This document shows positions 25,784 through 34,657 of a stretch of 64,000 bases of DNA, piece after piece. Source of the DNA: CAXTPV01 sp965276715 (GTDB lineage: Bacteria > Pseudomonadota > Alphaproteobacteria > Acetobacterales > Acetobacteraceae); contig OZ255622.1 of the NCBI GenBank assembly GCA_965276715.1, positions 3,844,001 to 3,908,000 on the forward strand, written 5' to 3'. The notes under the pieces are model-generated. The model searched no databases, was not told the origin of the DNA, and saw only the letters and a program-made list of their open reading frames with translations. Every line of letters starts with the position of its first letter. Within the stretch, counting starts at the first letter, position 1. Both the position numbers and the translations under genes were made by a program.

Positions 25784-26739
25784 CCGAGCATCTTCTTTGT
25801 GATCATCCGCATCATCAGCAGTCCGAGCGTCAACAATCCGATTGCGACGCCGAGCAGCTTCTCGCCGCCCGTCGTCGTGAACAGGATCGACATGTAGGCG
25901 GGGTTGGTCACGGCCAGAAAACCACCGATGGCGAACGGGAGGACGCCCAGCACGTAGCAGCTTGTTCTTGCCTCGGCCGCTAGCGCATGTCCACGATGCT
26001 TTATCGCGACCCGCTTGCGTATCGTGTCCGCCAGCGTGTCAAGAGTTTCCGCCAAACCGCCGCCGGTCTGGCTCTGCAGAGACAACGCGGTGGCAAAGAA
26101 CCGGTATTCCGGCAACCGGTTCCGGGCAGCCATGGCGCGCAGGGCATCCGGCAACGATAGACCGATCGCGATTTCCTCTGACAACTGACGAAATTCGCCG
26201 GCTGTCGGTTGTTGGCTTTCATCGGCAACGACCATCACGGAACTGCCGATGGAGACGCCCACCCTGACAGCACGGACGATCATGCTGAGAGCATCCGGGA
26301 ACTGCTCGAATAGCCTCGACGTGTGACGCTCCTCGCGGCGACGATAATAAAGGTGGCTAAGGGCAAGACAGACGATCGGTCCGACGAGCATTCCCGACGT
26401 TCCAATCAGCCGGCTTATCATCATTGCCGATAAGATTCCGATCGCCGCGCTGATCGCGAGGACGCGGCGGAATGTCGTCGCTCGATGCGATCGTCTCCGT
26501 CGATCGAAACCGAACATTCGCTCGACACGGATCGACGCGGATAAGCCGAGCTCTGTTGACTGATATGAACGCCGCTCTCCGACCTCGGTCACCGAAGCAT
26601 AGGTCACTCTGACGGTCCTGATCCGAGCGGCGATGACCTTTTCGCGAGACTGGACTCGACGCAGGACCAAGCCTCCGCCCAGAAGCGGCACCGCGCTGAA
26701 GCAGCATGCAGCGGCGATAAGCAGCGTCTGCGGGCTCAT
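25780..26739 (-). CDS. tadB: Tad inner-membrane platform protein TadB (type II secretion F family)
   Basis: A 319-residue T2SSF protein. It starts with a signal-anchor helix (LLIAAACCFSAVPLLGGGLV) and contains FPDALSMIVRAVRVGVSIGS and FFATALSLQSQTGGGLAETL, the family hallmarks. ATG 26739 overlaps the cpaF stop as ATGA, so the frame extension to 26772 is ignored. Confidence 0.92.
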   Translation of the reverse strand: MSPQTLLIAAACCFSAVPLLGGGLVLRRVQSREKVIAARIRTVRVTYASVTEVGERRSYQSTELGLSASIRVERMFGFDRRRRSHRATTFRRVLAISAAIGILSAMMISRLIGTSGMLVGPIVCLALSHLYYRRREERHTSRLFEQFPDALSMIVRAVRVGVSIGSSVMVVADESQQPTAGEFRQLSEEIAIGLSLPDALRAMAARNRLPEYRFFATALSLQSQTGGGLAETLDTLADTIRKRVAIKHRGHALAAEARTSCYVLGVLPFAIGGFLAVTNPAYMSILFTTTGGEKLLGVAIGLLTLGLLMMRMITKKMLG

Positions 26740-28088
26740 CGCTGGACGGCTTCCTCCAGGGCAGCCGACCATGCGCGGTCGAGCTGAAAATAGGTCAGCG
26801 CCTCGTGGAAGCTTGCCCTGGCCCGGCTGACCTTGTAACGACCGACAAGTCGACCATCCAGACTTTCCCCCTCGATCTCGTACTGGAAGATATCATTGAG
26901 GATGACCACCTCGCCTTCGAGCCCGGCGACGTCGGTCACCTGCGTGATGCGGCGGACTCCATCGCGGTGCCGCTCGAGTTGGATGATGAGATTGACGGCG
27001 CCAACGATCTGCGTGCGGATGGCTTTCGCGGGAAGGCCCATGTTGCCCATCTGGACCATGTTCTCGATCCTGGTCACGGCGTCACGGGTGGTGTTGGCGT
27101 GGATTGTCGACATGCTGCCGTCGTGACCGGTGTTCATCGCTTGGAGCATGTCGAAAGCCTCTCCGCCGCGGACCTCACCGATGATGATCCGGTCAGGTCG
27201 CATCCGCAACGCGTTGCGGACCAGGTCACGCTGCGTGACTTCGCCTTTTCCCTCCAGGCTGGGTGGGCGTGTTTCCAGGCGAACGACATGAGGCTGCTGA
27301 AGCTGCAGTTCCGCCGCATCCTCAACGGTAATGATCCGCTCCCCGTGATCGATGAGGCGGGAGAGGGCGTTCATCATGGTCGTCTTCCCGGAGCCGGTGC
27401 CACCGGAAATAATGATGTTCAAGCGTGCGCGACCTGCGATCTCGAGCACGCGCGCGACACCGGGCGAGCATCCACCCTTCTGGACCAGTTGCTCGAAGTC
27501 CATGACTCGTCGGGAGAATTTCCGGATCGAAATATAGGGTCCGTCGAGCGCGAGGGGCGGAAAGACGATGTTGACCCGCGACCCGTCGCTCAAGCGCGCG
27601 TCGACCATGGGGCTTGATTCGTCGATCCGGCGGCCGACGGCGGCAGCCATGCGCTGACAGATGCTCGCCACATGCGACGCATCGCGAAAACGGACCGATG
27701 ACAGTGAGGTCTTGCCGGCTCGCTCGACGAAGATCCGATCGGGACCATTGACCATGATGTCCGCGATCGCCTCGTCGTCGAGCAACGGTTGCAACGGTCC
27801 GAGCCCGAGCATGTCGTTGACCAACTCGCTCGCCAAAGCGTGCTGCTCGCGGGCGTTGAGCTGAATCCTGCGCTCGCTGGCGATCTCGCCGACAAGACGT
27901 TCGACTTCAGCCGCCAAGCGCTCCTGTGGAAGCCCGATGACGGCGGCCGGGTCAAGTCGGCTGAGACAGATCCCGCGCAATTCGAGCAGCAGTGATCCGG
28001 GATCGGCCCGCGGCGCCGGAGTCGCCGCCGGCGCGACGACCAGCTCGACGTCGCGATGCCGCCGGCCAAATGAAGCGGTCCCGCTCAT
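26736..28088 (-). CDS. cpaF: Tad secretion ATPase CpaF/TadA
   Basis: A 450-residue hexameric traffic ATPase that powers Flp pilus extension. Walker A GGTGSGKTTMMN, a Walker B region RIIIGEVRGGEAFDMLQAM and the His-box STIHANTTRDA are present. The N-terminal domain carries LLDDEAIADIMVNGPDRIFV, typical of CpaF. ATG 28088 overlaps the cpaE stop as ATGA; an alternative start at 28112 is less likely. Confidence 0.96.
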   Translation of the reverse strand: MSGTASFGRRHRDVELVVAPAATPAPRADPGSLLLELRGICLSRLDPAAVIGLPQERLAAEVERLVGEIASERRIQLNAREQHALASELVNDMLGLGPLQPLLDDEAIADIMVNGPDRIFVERAGKTSLSSVRFRDASHVASICQRMAAAVGRRIDESSPMVDARLSDGSRVNIVFPPLALDGPYISIRKFSRRVMDFEQLVQKGGCSPGVARVLEIAGRARLNIIISGGTGSGKTTMMNALSRLIDHGERIITVEDAAELQLQQPHVVRLETRPPSLEGKGEVTQRDLVRNALRMRPDRIIIGEVRGGEAFDMLQAMNTGHDGSMSTIHANTTRDAVTRIENMVQMGNMGLPAKAIRTQIVGAVNLIIQLERHRDGVRRITQVTDVAGLEGEVVILNDIFQYEIEGESLDGRLVGRYKVSRARASFHEALTYFQLDRAWSAALEEAVQR

Positions 28089-29338
28089 CTGCGCGATCCC
28101 AGGGCACGCCACCAGCTCGACCCCCGAACGGCATTCTTCTCATTGTGAGCATCGACGAACTTGACCGAAGCGGCTTCCCGCGCGAGCTCGAGAATGCCTT
28201 GGCGAAATGAACTCTTGACCGACGCCGCCGGCTTGCCGTCCGTGACCGCCTGGCCGGCCACACGGGGCAGGTAGGGGACGACGACATCGGGCGCAAGACC
28301 GATTGCCTGTTCGACCTGCTGCCTGGTCAGCGTTCCCGGCTGACCGAGACGGTTGAGCACGATGATGGCGCGCCTGCTTTGAGCGGGTCCGTTCGGGAGC
28401 GTCATGAGGCGTAGCGTATCGCGCACGGACGGCAGGGTCGGATCCATCACCAGGACGCGCTGATGCGACAGTTCGAACAGATCCCGGTTGAGCTGGATGG
28501 GTCGAAACGGGACGTCGACGATGACGAAGTTGTAGCGGCGTCGCAGCGTGTTGAGCAGTCGCTGCGCCGCATTCGGCGCGACAGCCGTCGGCTCGTTCAA
28601 CTTCTCCTCGCTCGACAGAACCGATAGGCGGTCGGTAACATGCTGCGCGCTTCGTTCGATGAGCAGCTCGTCGACCCGTTCGGGCAGTTCGAGCGCTGTT
28701 CGGAGCCCCGATCCGCTCTTCGTGCCGAGCGCCAGGGCCGCGGTCCCGGTGTGAAGATCAGGATCGAGCAGCAGCGTGTGTCGCCGAATATCGGACGCGA
28801 AGTGCCACGCCAGATTGACCGCCATCGTGGTGCCGCCGGCACCCCCGGTGGCCGAGGTGATGCTGATCACCCGACCTCCCTGTACGATGTCTGTCGTGAC
28901 ATTCCCGTTGGTGATCCAGGCGCCGAAATGCCGCGCGACCATGCTTCGGGCCAATGGCTTGTAGAGGTATTCGAGCACCCCGAGCCCGCGCGTCACCTGG
29001 CGATAGAAGTTCATGTCCTCGCGATCGCCGATGACGAGGACGCGGACGTCAGGCTCGACGATCTCGGACAGGTCGATCAGCAGGCTGATCGGCTGTTCCT
29101 CGCCGCTGATATCAAGCAGGATGATCTGCGGCGTGGGTATCTTGCGAAGCAACGCAAGCGCCTGCCGGAACGGCATCCGGCGGATATCGATCTCACCCGG
29201 CATGACCTCGCTCAATCCGTCCCGAAGCGCGGTCTCGCTCGTGGCATCGGAGACGAAGGCGATGAATTTCGCCCTCTCAGCCAGTGAGCCGTCCGCCTCC
29301 TGCCGAAGGGAGGCCGGCGCGATACTGCCGTCCATCAT
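28085..29338 (-). CDS. cpaE: Pilus localisation ATPase CpaE/TadZ
   Basis: A 417-residue MinD/ParA-like protein that places the Tad machine at its site. Residues 1-140 form an atypical receiver-like domain (IILLDISGEEQP). The ATPase domain starts SITSATGGAGGTTMAVNLAW; its P-loop lacks the usual lysine, as in many CpaE/TadZ proteins. A strand FVIVDVPFRPIQLN follows. ATG 29338 overlaps the stop of the cpaD-like gene. Confidence 0.92.
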   Translation of the reverse strand: MMDGSIAPASLRQEADGSLAERAKFIAFVSDATSETALRDGLSEVMPGEIDIRRMPFRQALALLRKIPTPQIILLDISGEEQPISLLIDLSEIVEPDVRVLVIGDREDMNFYRQVTRGLGVLEYLYKPLARSMVARHFGAWITNGNVTTDIVQGGRVISITSATGGAGGTTMAVNLAWHFASDIRRHTLLLDPDLHTGTAALALGTKSGSGLRTALELPERVDELLIERSAQHVTDRLSVLSSEEKLNEPTAVAPNAAQRLLNTLRRRYNFVIVDVPFRPIQLNRDLFELSHQRVLVMDPTLPSVRDTLRLMTLPNGPAQSRRAIIVLNRLGQPGTLTRQQVEQAIGLAPDVVVPYLPRVAGQAVTDGKPAASVKSSFRQGILELAREAASVKFVDAHNEKNAVRGSSWWRALGSRR

Positions 29339-29664
29339 GGGCTTCCTTCGCTGTCGACCGGCGTGGTCGTCGGGCCGGCCGCGCCCGACACCTTGATGTC
29401 AGAGAGGTCGCTGTCGGGAAGCGGCTTGACATGACCCCTGCGCAGCCGCGCCACCGCCACGGCCGCCATCTGGCCGTCCGCAGTCTCGATGCCGCGTCCC
29501 CGAAGCAGGTCGCTCGGATTGGCGATCTCAGCCGCGAGGTTGGCGTCGTTGGCGCCGACCGGATGCCAACGGCCAGGTTCACCTTCCGTCGGGTCGGTCC
29601 ACGCACAACCACCGATCGAAATGACGCACAGCAGCGCGACGCAGGGTGCCGTTCGGATGTTCAT
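29335..29664 (-). CDS. Short CpaD-like pilus lipoprotein
   Basis: A 109-residue lipoprotein (signal peptide ending ISIGGC). The segment NDANLAAEIANPSDLLRGRG matches the C-terminal CpaD pattern, but the protein is about half the usual CpaD length and lacks the N-terminal domain. Position between cpaC and cpaE supports the call. ATG 29664 lies at the cpaC stop; a longer frame to 29715 would overlap cpaC by 50 bases. Confidence 0.7.
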   Translation of the reverse strand: MNIRTAPCVALLCVISIGGCAWTDPTEGEPGRWHPVGANDANLAAEIANPSDLLRGRGIETADGQMAAVAVARLRRGHVKPLPDSDLSDIKVSGAAGPTTTPVDSEGSP

Positions 29665-29665
29665 G

Positions 29666-31066
29666 TCATTCCACCATGAAACCAGCGTCGCCAGGGACAC
29701 GCGGCACCGCCGCATCGCTTCCGCTTCCCCTGGCGGTCTGACGAAGCAGGAGGATCCGTTCGAGATCGTTCGGCACCCGATAGCTGTCGGTCGGCAATGT
29801 CAGAGCTGCCGGCGTCGAGACCGGACGCACGATATACGGTGTCACCACGATGACGAGTTCATCCTCGTTGCGCTGAAAACTGTCGGACCGGAACAGGGTG
29901 CCGAGGATCGGGATATCGCTGAGCACCGGCACGCCAAGACCGCTGTCGGTGGCGTTGTCCTGCAGCAGCCCGGCTATCGCGAAACTCTGGCCCGTCCCGA
30001 GGACAACGGTGGTGTCGGCGCGGCGGACGGTGAGTGCCGGGATCTTGATCGAGGAGTTGTTCTCCGACAGGGTCACCGCACCCTGGTTGGTCAGTTCACT
30101 GACCTCGGGCCTGACATGCAGGCTGATCTCCCCATCCGACATCACGGTCGGAACGAAGGCGAGCGAGATGCCGTATTGCTTGAATTCGACGGTCACCGTG
30201 TTGTTCTGGTCGGCGACCGGGATCGGGAATTCGCCGCCGACCAGGAAGCTGGCCGGCTCGCCGCTCAGCGTCGTCAGGTTGGGTTCGGCAAGGAGCTTGA
30301 CGAGGTCATCCTGCGACAACGCGTCGATAACCGTATCGAGCGTCGCCGGCCGCCCGGCAAGGTTGAAGCGCGACAGAAAGCTCAGGCTGCTCTGGGTCGC
30401 CAATGCCGCTCCGATCGGATTGAACGCCGAGACACCCTGGACCGCTTCCGTACCCAGACCATTGACGGACTGCCAGTTGATGCCGATTTCGCGGGTCAGC
30501 GTGCGCGACATCTCGGCGATCCGAACCCGAAGGTTGACCTGGATCGATCCGTCGACGCGAAGTCCGTTTTCGACCGGCTGTTCAGCGCCGGCGGCGTTTC
30601 GGGCGAGCGCGGACGCTTCCTGCGCGTCGGCGGGAGTGCTCGCGGTTCCAGACAGGGCGAGCCCGCTCTCGCGCGGTTGAACCCGGATGCGCGGATCGGC
30701 GATAGCGCGGTCGATCATGCCTCGCGCCGAGCGTGCGGCGAACCCGGAGGGCACGACGTCGATCGCGTACTGACCGACAGCTGTGCCGGCGGCCGTGACC
30801 GCCGCGACCGTGGTATGACCCGGAGCGACGCCGAAGACGAAGAGACTTTCGGAACTGGCCGGTCTGACCTCGGCGACCTTAGGGTCGGCGGCATAGACGT
30901 TGGCGGCCGGGCCCGACAGTTTGAGCAGGCGCCCTGAGCCAGCCTCGATGACCAGCTCGTGATCACCCGCTGTGGCGGCTCCGGCGGCGGGAGGGCGGAC
31001 GTCGGTCAGGACGGCAATCAGCACAACGAGCGGCATCGTTTTGAGCAGCCTCGTTTTGTTGGTCAT
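29666..31066 (-). CDS. cpaC: Tad outer-membrane secretin CpaC/RcpA
   Basis: A 466-residue secretin. After a signal peptide (LVVLIAVLTDVRPPAAGA) comes a BON/N0-like domain (PAANVYAADPKVAEVRPAS), then the secretin core with LLAEPNLTTLSGEPASFLVG and the C-terminal VPVLSDIPILGTLFRSD. It forms the outer-membrane channel for the pilus. The ATG overlaps the cpaB stop as TGATG. Confidence 0.94.
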   Translation of the reverse strand: MTNKTRLLKTMPLVVLIAVLTDVRPPAAGAATAGDHELVIEAGSGRLLKLSGPAANVYAADPKVAEVRPASSESLFVFGVAPGHTTVAAVTAAGTAVGQYAIDVVPSGFAARSARGMIDRAIADPRIRVQPRESGLALSGTASTPADAQEASALARNAAGAEQPVENGLRVDGSIQVNLRVRIAEMSRTLTREIGINWQSVNGLGTEAVQGVSAFNPIGAALATQSSLSFLSRFNLAGRPATLDTVIDALSQDDLVKLLAEPNLTTLSGEPASFLVGGEFPIPVADQNNTVTVEFKQYGISLAFVPTVMSDGEISLHVRPEVSELTNQGAVTLSENNSSIKIPALTVRRADTTVVLGTGQSFAIAGLLQDNATDSGLGVPVLSDIPILGTLFRSDSFQRNEDELVIVVTPYIVRPVSTPAALTLPTDSYRVPNDLERILLLRQTARGSGSDAAVPRVPGDAGFMVE

Positions 31067-31902
31067 CAGAAATGGAAATCCTTCTGTTCTGAAGTTCCGT
31101 TGAAGACGTGCAACGTCGAGCCGCCGTCAGTCCTGCCATCAGCGAGAGCCGGCGACACGTCGCTTGCCCATGTCAGGCTCGATGCGGCATGCGGCGTCTC
31201 GCAGGTATCGGTCGAGCAGACCGACAAGGAGAGATGGCCGAGCCTGTTGGCCATCGAGATCCGCTCCGCCTGCTGCGGCGTCGCTTCCAGGGTGATCGTC
31301 CGCTCACCGGCGCCGTTGCTGCCCGGCTGCTCGCCACGCACGAGGTCCTGGTCGGTGGCGATGACGCGCAACCCGCTCATGACGGTCTCTGCGGCCAGCC
31401 GATGGCCCGACGGCGTCGAAGGATCGTCAAGCGTCTGGGTCAGGATGAGGTCGACATGATCGCCCGGCCAGACAAGACCGGCAACGCCGCTGACCGGATC
31501 GACGCCGATGCTGATCGCGCGGGATCCGGGCAGCAGGACCGCAGCGAGATAACTATGGTCACCCGGCTGCACCAGATCCTGCGACAGGATCAGGCCCCCG
31601 AGCGGGAGCGTGACGCGGACCAGCGCGCCGCTCAGGCCGAGGCGCCGCTCCGGCAGGTCAAGGATCGCGCCCGGCGGCACCGACGTCGGGGGAAAGTCGC
31701 GCATGGCGATATCGGACGGTCGCAGGAGCTGGCCGGCATGGACCGAGCGGGTGGTGACAAGGACGGCGATGTCGGCCTTCGCGGTCACGACCGCGGTGGT
31801 CGCAGTGGCCGGCGCCGGACGCTTGAGTGCCACGACCGCGACGCCAGCGAGGCCGCCAAAGCCAAGCATGAACATCAGGATGAGTGAGAGACGGGCGAGC
31901 AT
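31066..31902 (-). CDS. cpaB: Flp pilus assembly protein CpaB/RcpC
   Basis: A 278-residue periplasmic protein with one N-terminal membrane anchor (LILMFMLGFGGLAGVAVVAL), a SAF-type domain (RSVHAGQLLRPSDIAMRDFP) and VWPGDHVDLILTQ, typical of CpaB. It is thought to work with the secretin near peptidoglycan. It begins nine bases after cpaA. Confidence 0.92.
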   Translation of the reverse strand: MLARLSLILMFMLGFGGLAGVAVVALKRPAPATATTAVVTAKADIAVLVTTRSVHAGQLLRPSDIAMRDFPPTSVPPGAILDLPERRLGLSGALVRVTLPLGGLILSQDLVQPGDHSYLAAVLLPGSRAISIGVDPVSGVAGLVWPGDHVDLILTQTLDDPSTPSGHRLAAETVMSGLRVIATDQDLVRGEQPGSNGAGERTITLEATPQQAERISMANRLGHLSLSVCSTDTCETPHAASSLTWASDVSPALADGRTDGGSTLHVFNGTSEQKDFHF

Positions 31903-31911
31903 GTCGACCTC

Positions 31912-32424
31912 CTACTGCACAAGGCAGAACAGCGTCGCGGAGGAGATCGCGACGGCGTAGGGAAGGGGACCGCGACGGCCAATGCGCCACAGTTCGATGC
32001 GGCAGAGGCGCCTGGCCAACGAGGCGGGTCGTTCGTGTGCAGGATTGGGCAGCACTCGTTTCAAGCCGAGGTAAAGGCAGGCAAGCACGCCACCCGCGAT
32101 CGCGGTCGCCATCAGTAGCAACGGCAACTGGCCCGGCTGGATGAAAAGCGACGAGGCGCCGATGAGCTTGACATCGCCCGCTCCGAGCATCGAAGCGCGC
32201 CAGGCAAAGGCGCCGGCGATCGAGACGATCGACGCCGCCGTCAGCGAGACGAGCAAGACATGATGCAACTGCGCGTGGCACAGTCCCAGTAGGCCAATCA
32301 ATGAGGAAACAGTGTTCGGAACCGTACGGACGGCAACGTCATGGAGTGCGCCATAGACGACCGCGGCGCAGCAACCGACGACCATCATGGTGTCGAGTCC
32401 GATGTGATGAAACGCGCCTGTCAC
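31912..32424 (-). CDS. cpaA: Prepilin peptidase CpaA/TadV (A24 family)
   Basis: A 170-residue multi-spanning aspartic protease that trims Flp prepilin and the TadE/F-type pseudopilins. The two catalytic Asp residues are seen in ALHDVAVRTVPN and in the GxGD motif LGAGDVKLIGA. Five to six hydrophobic segments are present. It lies just downstream of the pilin gene. Confidence 0.92.
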   Translation of the reverse strand: MTGAFHHIGLDTMMVVGCCAAVVYGALHDVAVRTVPNTVSSLIGLLGLCHAQLHHVLLVSLTAASIVSIAGAFAWRASMLGAGDVKLIGASSLFIQPGQLPLLLMATAIAGGVLACLYLGLKRVLPNPAHERPASLARRLCRIELWRIGRRGPLPYAVAISSATLFCLVQ

Positions 32425-32450
32425 CCTGTCCAGCCTTTATGCTTGAGGGC

Positions 32451-32474
32451 GGCGGCGCACTGGAGCGCGCCGCC
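32451..32474 (-). terminator. Stem-loop between the Flp pilin gene and cpaA
   Basis: GGCGGCGC (32451-32458) and GCGCCGCC (32467-32474) form a perfect 8-bp GC stem around an 8-base loop, nine bases after the pilin stop. No U-run follows, so it more likely limits read-through or protects the pilin mRNA, giving more pilin than machinery. Confidence 0.45.
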
Positions 32475-32482
32475 AGATCAAA

Positions 32483-32647
32483 TCAGAAGGTGATCGAACC
32501 CATCGCTGTGCTGAGCGCCCCTTTGAACGTGCCAAAGATGGTGACGAGACCAGCACCGAGCACACCGGCGATGATCGCGTATTCAAGAGCCGTCACGCCG
32601 CGGCGGTCACGAATGAACGCGATCCAGTCCCGGAGATTGATGTTCAT
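32483..32647 (-). CDS. flp: Flp-family type IVb pilin (54 aa)
   Basis: A tiny major pilin gene. The protein starts MNINLRDWIAFIRDRRG and continues VTALEYAIIAGVLGAGLV. The predicted prepilin peptidase cut is after Gly17, followed by the conserved Glu-Tyr pair of Flp pilins. One hydrophobic helix makes the fibre core. AAAGGA lies seven bases before the ATG. The gene sits right before cpaA, the peptidase that would process it. Confidence 0.93.
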   Translation of the reverse strand: MNINLRDWIAFIRDRRGVTALEYAIIAGVLGAGLVTIFGTFKGALSTAMGSITF

Positions 32648-32725
32648 GAAAAATCCTTTCGAGTTCGGGGCGAGACGTCGGATCTGATCCGCCCGATCGC
32701 CGCTTTCGGGGTTGCACGCTGAGCC

Positions 32726-33979
32726 TCAGGAGATCGTTCGATGTCTCCAGGGGCATCCTGCGAGATCCGGGTTACTGTTTGGTAAACGCGAGGCGAGAAG
32801 CGCCTGTTTTCGGACGGACAGACAGAGCATCAGAGCGTTGCACGCGGCGGCGATCGGGAGATGTGTCGCGCACGCGAGTGGAAAACATGTCAGGCCGCCA
32901 AGCCAGATCAGGCCAAGGCCGAACGCCTCACCCGGCCTCGACGTCCGAACAGCCCGCATCATCCACGCGGCCGCGATGACAAGCATGACCAGGTCGTAGA
33001 AGAGCACGACAGGCATGATCAGCAATGTCGCTGCGATCAGCACCGCGTTGCGCACGCCGCTATTGTCGTCAGGCTGCCGCCAGCTCCAGATCACCACGCC
33101 CGAGACCAGCAACCCGATGACGTATTGCAGGACATGCGCGCCGGCTTCGCCGACGCCGAGCAGTCGGAACGCTCCGTAAACACTGGCCGTGGTGGTGAAG
33201 GAGACGATGGTTCCGGCCGAGAATTCGTGCCGCGCCCGTTCGATCTCGACAAGAAACGCTCGCCAGGTCCCGAGACCGAAGATGCCAAGCGTGGCGGATC
33301 CGACGCAGACAACACAGACGGCAGCGGCGAGGAACGCTCGCCGGTGCCCTCCGGCCGCCAATGCCACGGGGACAAGCAAGCCGGTGTGCGGCTTGTAACA
33401 GAGACATCCGAGGACAAGTCCCGCAAGGATCGGCCGTCTTGCCGCCAGCAGCCACGTCCCGAGACCGAACAGGCCGGCCGTCAGGCACGCGTTTTGCCCC
33501 AGAGCGACGTTCCACAACAGCGGCGAGAATGACAGGACCGGTATGATCCATCGCCGGGTGCCGCCGATCAGGCAGGCGGCCAGCAGGCAGAGCGAGACGG
33601 TCGAGGCCTCGAACAACAGGAACGCGGCGAGGTAGGAGAGGTGCGCCAGTAATCCGCAGACGAAGAGGTAGGTGGGCGGATAGAAGAAGTGAACGTAGGC
33701 GATGTGCGGCGCGGTGGCCGCCTGCTCGGCGAGGTAATGAGCCGCGCGATCATAGACCAGTGCGGGGTCGTGACCGATCGCGAGACGTCCCGCGGCATAG
33801 AAGCTGGCGAAATCGGTGGTGACCGGCCGCGCGAGCGGCACAATCAGGCCGTAGGCCGCGAGAACCAGAAAGACCAGAGCGATCAGCTGGCAGATCAAGG
33901 CCGTCCGCGTCCAGCGCTGCACCCAGTCAGCGGTCATCGATACGCGGCCGTGAGCGAGCAGACCAACAGGCAGCCTCAC
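32726..33979 (-). CDS. Multi-spanning membrane glycosyltransferase, GT87/DUF2029-like
   Basis: A 417-residue protein with about ten hydrophobic segments. The first periplasmic loop has TTDFASFYAAGRLAIG and YVHFFYPPTYLF, and CYKPHTGLLVPVALA lies mid-protein; these match GT87-type mannosyltransferases that use polyprenyl-phosphate sugars. GTG 33979 overlaps the lytic transglycosylase stop as GTGA; ATG 33937 is an alternative. Its place directly before the pilin gene suggests pilin or surface glycosylation, which is inference. Confidence 0.75.
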   Translation of the reverse strand: MRLPVGLLAHGRVSMTADWVQRWTRTALICQLIALVFLVLAAYGLIVPLARPVTTDFASFYAAGRLAIGHDPALVYDRAAHYLAEQAATAPHIAYVHFFYPPTYLFVCGLLAHLSYLAAFLLFEASTVSLCLLAACLIGGTRRWIIPVLSFSPLLWNVALGQNACLTAGLFGLGTWLLAARRPILAGLVLGCLCYKPHTGLLVPVALAAGGHRRAFLAAAVCVVCVGSATLGIFGLGTWRAFLVEIERARHEFSAGTIVSFTTTASVYGAFRLLGVGEAGAHVLQYVIGLLVSGVVIWSWRQPDDNSGVRNAVLIAATLLIMPVVLFYDLVMLVIAAAWMMRAVRTSRPGEAFGLGLIWLGGLTCFPLACATHLPIAAACNALMLCLSVRKQALLASRLPNSNPDLAGCPWRHRTIS

Positions 33980-34605
33980 GGGGTCTGGACCACGGGCAAG
34001 CCGGGGCCATCAACATGGCGCCCGGCGCCGACAGTCTCGAACGCGGCCGGGACGATGATCCGGATGCCGGCGACGGGTGCGATGGTATCCGTTTCGAGCG
34101 AAGCGCCCATCCCGAGCGACGCATAGACACGGGCGGCGTAGGGGCTCCCGCGCTCGGGCTGGGCGGAGTGGTATCGGGCAACGGCATCGGACCAGGACGA
34201 CGTTCCGCGCCGCAGAGACAGCAGGAACTCGCCTGCGGCCGTGGCATTGGCAACCGGGTCGAAGGCCTCCTCCAGCGATTTGAAGGTCGTCGGATGATAG
34301 GCGAGGTCGATCTGGAAGCAGCCGACATCGACGAAGCGCGGCGTGCCCGCGGCACGCCTGACAAAGGCGGCAGCGTCATCGGCCGACGCGAAGCGGGCGC
34401 CAGCACCATCGCTTTCGACGGACCACGGATGATTGCCGGTCTCGACCTGGCCGATCGAGCGAAGCAGACCATGCGGCAGGCCGAGCCGCTGCTCGACGAG
34501 ACCGGCCGCCTCGATGCAAGACGAAACGGTGTCAGCCGCTGCCGGAAAGGCAGCGATCAGGATTACGACGATCGATGCGAGGACGCATGGTGCGCGACGG
34601 TTCAT
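33976..34605 (-). CDS. Secreted lytic transglycosylase-like protein
   Basis: A 209-residue exported protein. After a signal peptide (VLASIVVILIAAFPAAADT), a goose-lysozyme-like fold is visible: catalytic Glu in SIGQVETGNHP, then RFVDVGCFQIDLAYHP and DAVARYHSAQPERGSPYAAR. It would open peptidoglycan locally for the Tad machine whose genes follow. ATG 34605 (MNRRAPC) was preferred over 34614. It lies 52 bases after ftsZ in the same direction. Confidence 0.85.
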   Translation of the reverse strand: MNRRAPCVLASIVVILIAAFPAAADTVSSCIEAAGLVEQRLGLPHGLLRSIGQVETGNHPWSVESDGAGARFASADDAAAFVRRAAGTPRFVDVGCFQIDLAYHPTTFKSLEEAFDPVANATAAGEFLLSLRRGTSSWSDAVARYHSAQPERGSPYAARVYASLGMGASLETDTIAPVAGIRIIVPAAFETVGAGRHVDGPGLPVVQTP

Positions 34606-34657
34606 GTCGCGCACCAGATTGCCGGATGGCTATGAAGCCTCCGTTAAGGAGCGGCCG

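Noticed and set aside
29323..29345. Possible terminator between cpaE and the cpaD-like gene
   Set aside because: The genes overlap as ATGA and no stem was found.
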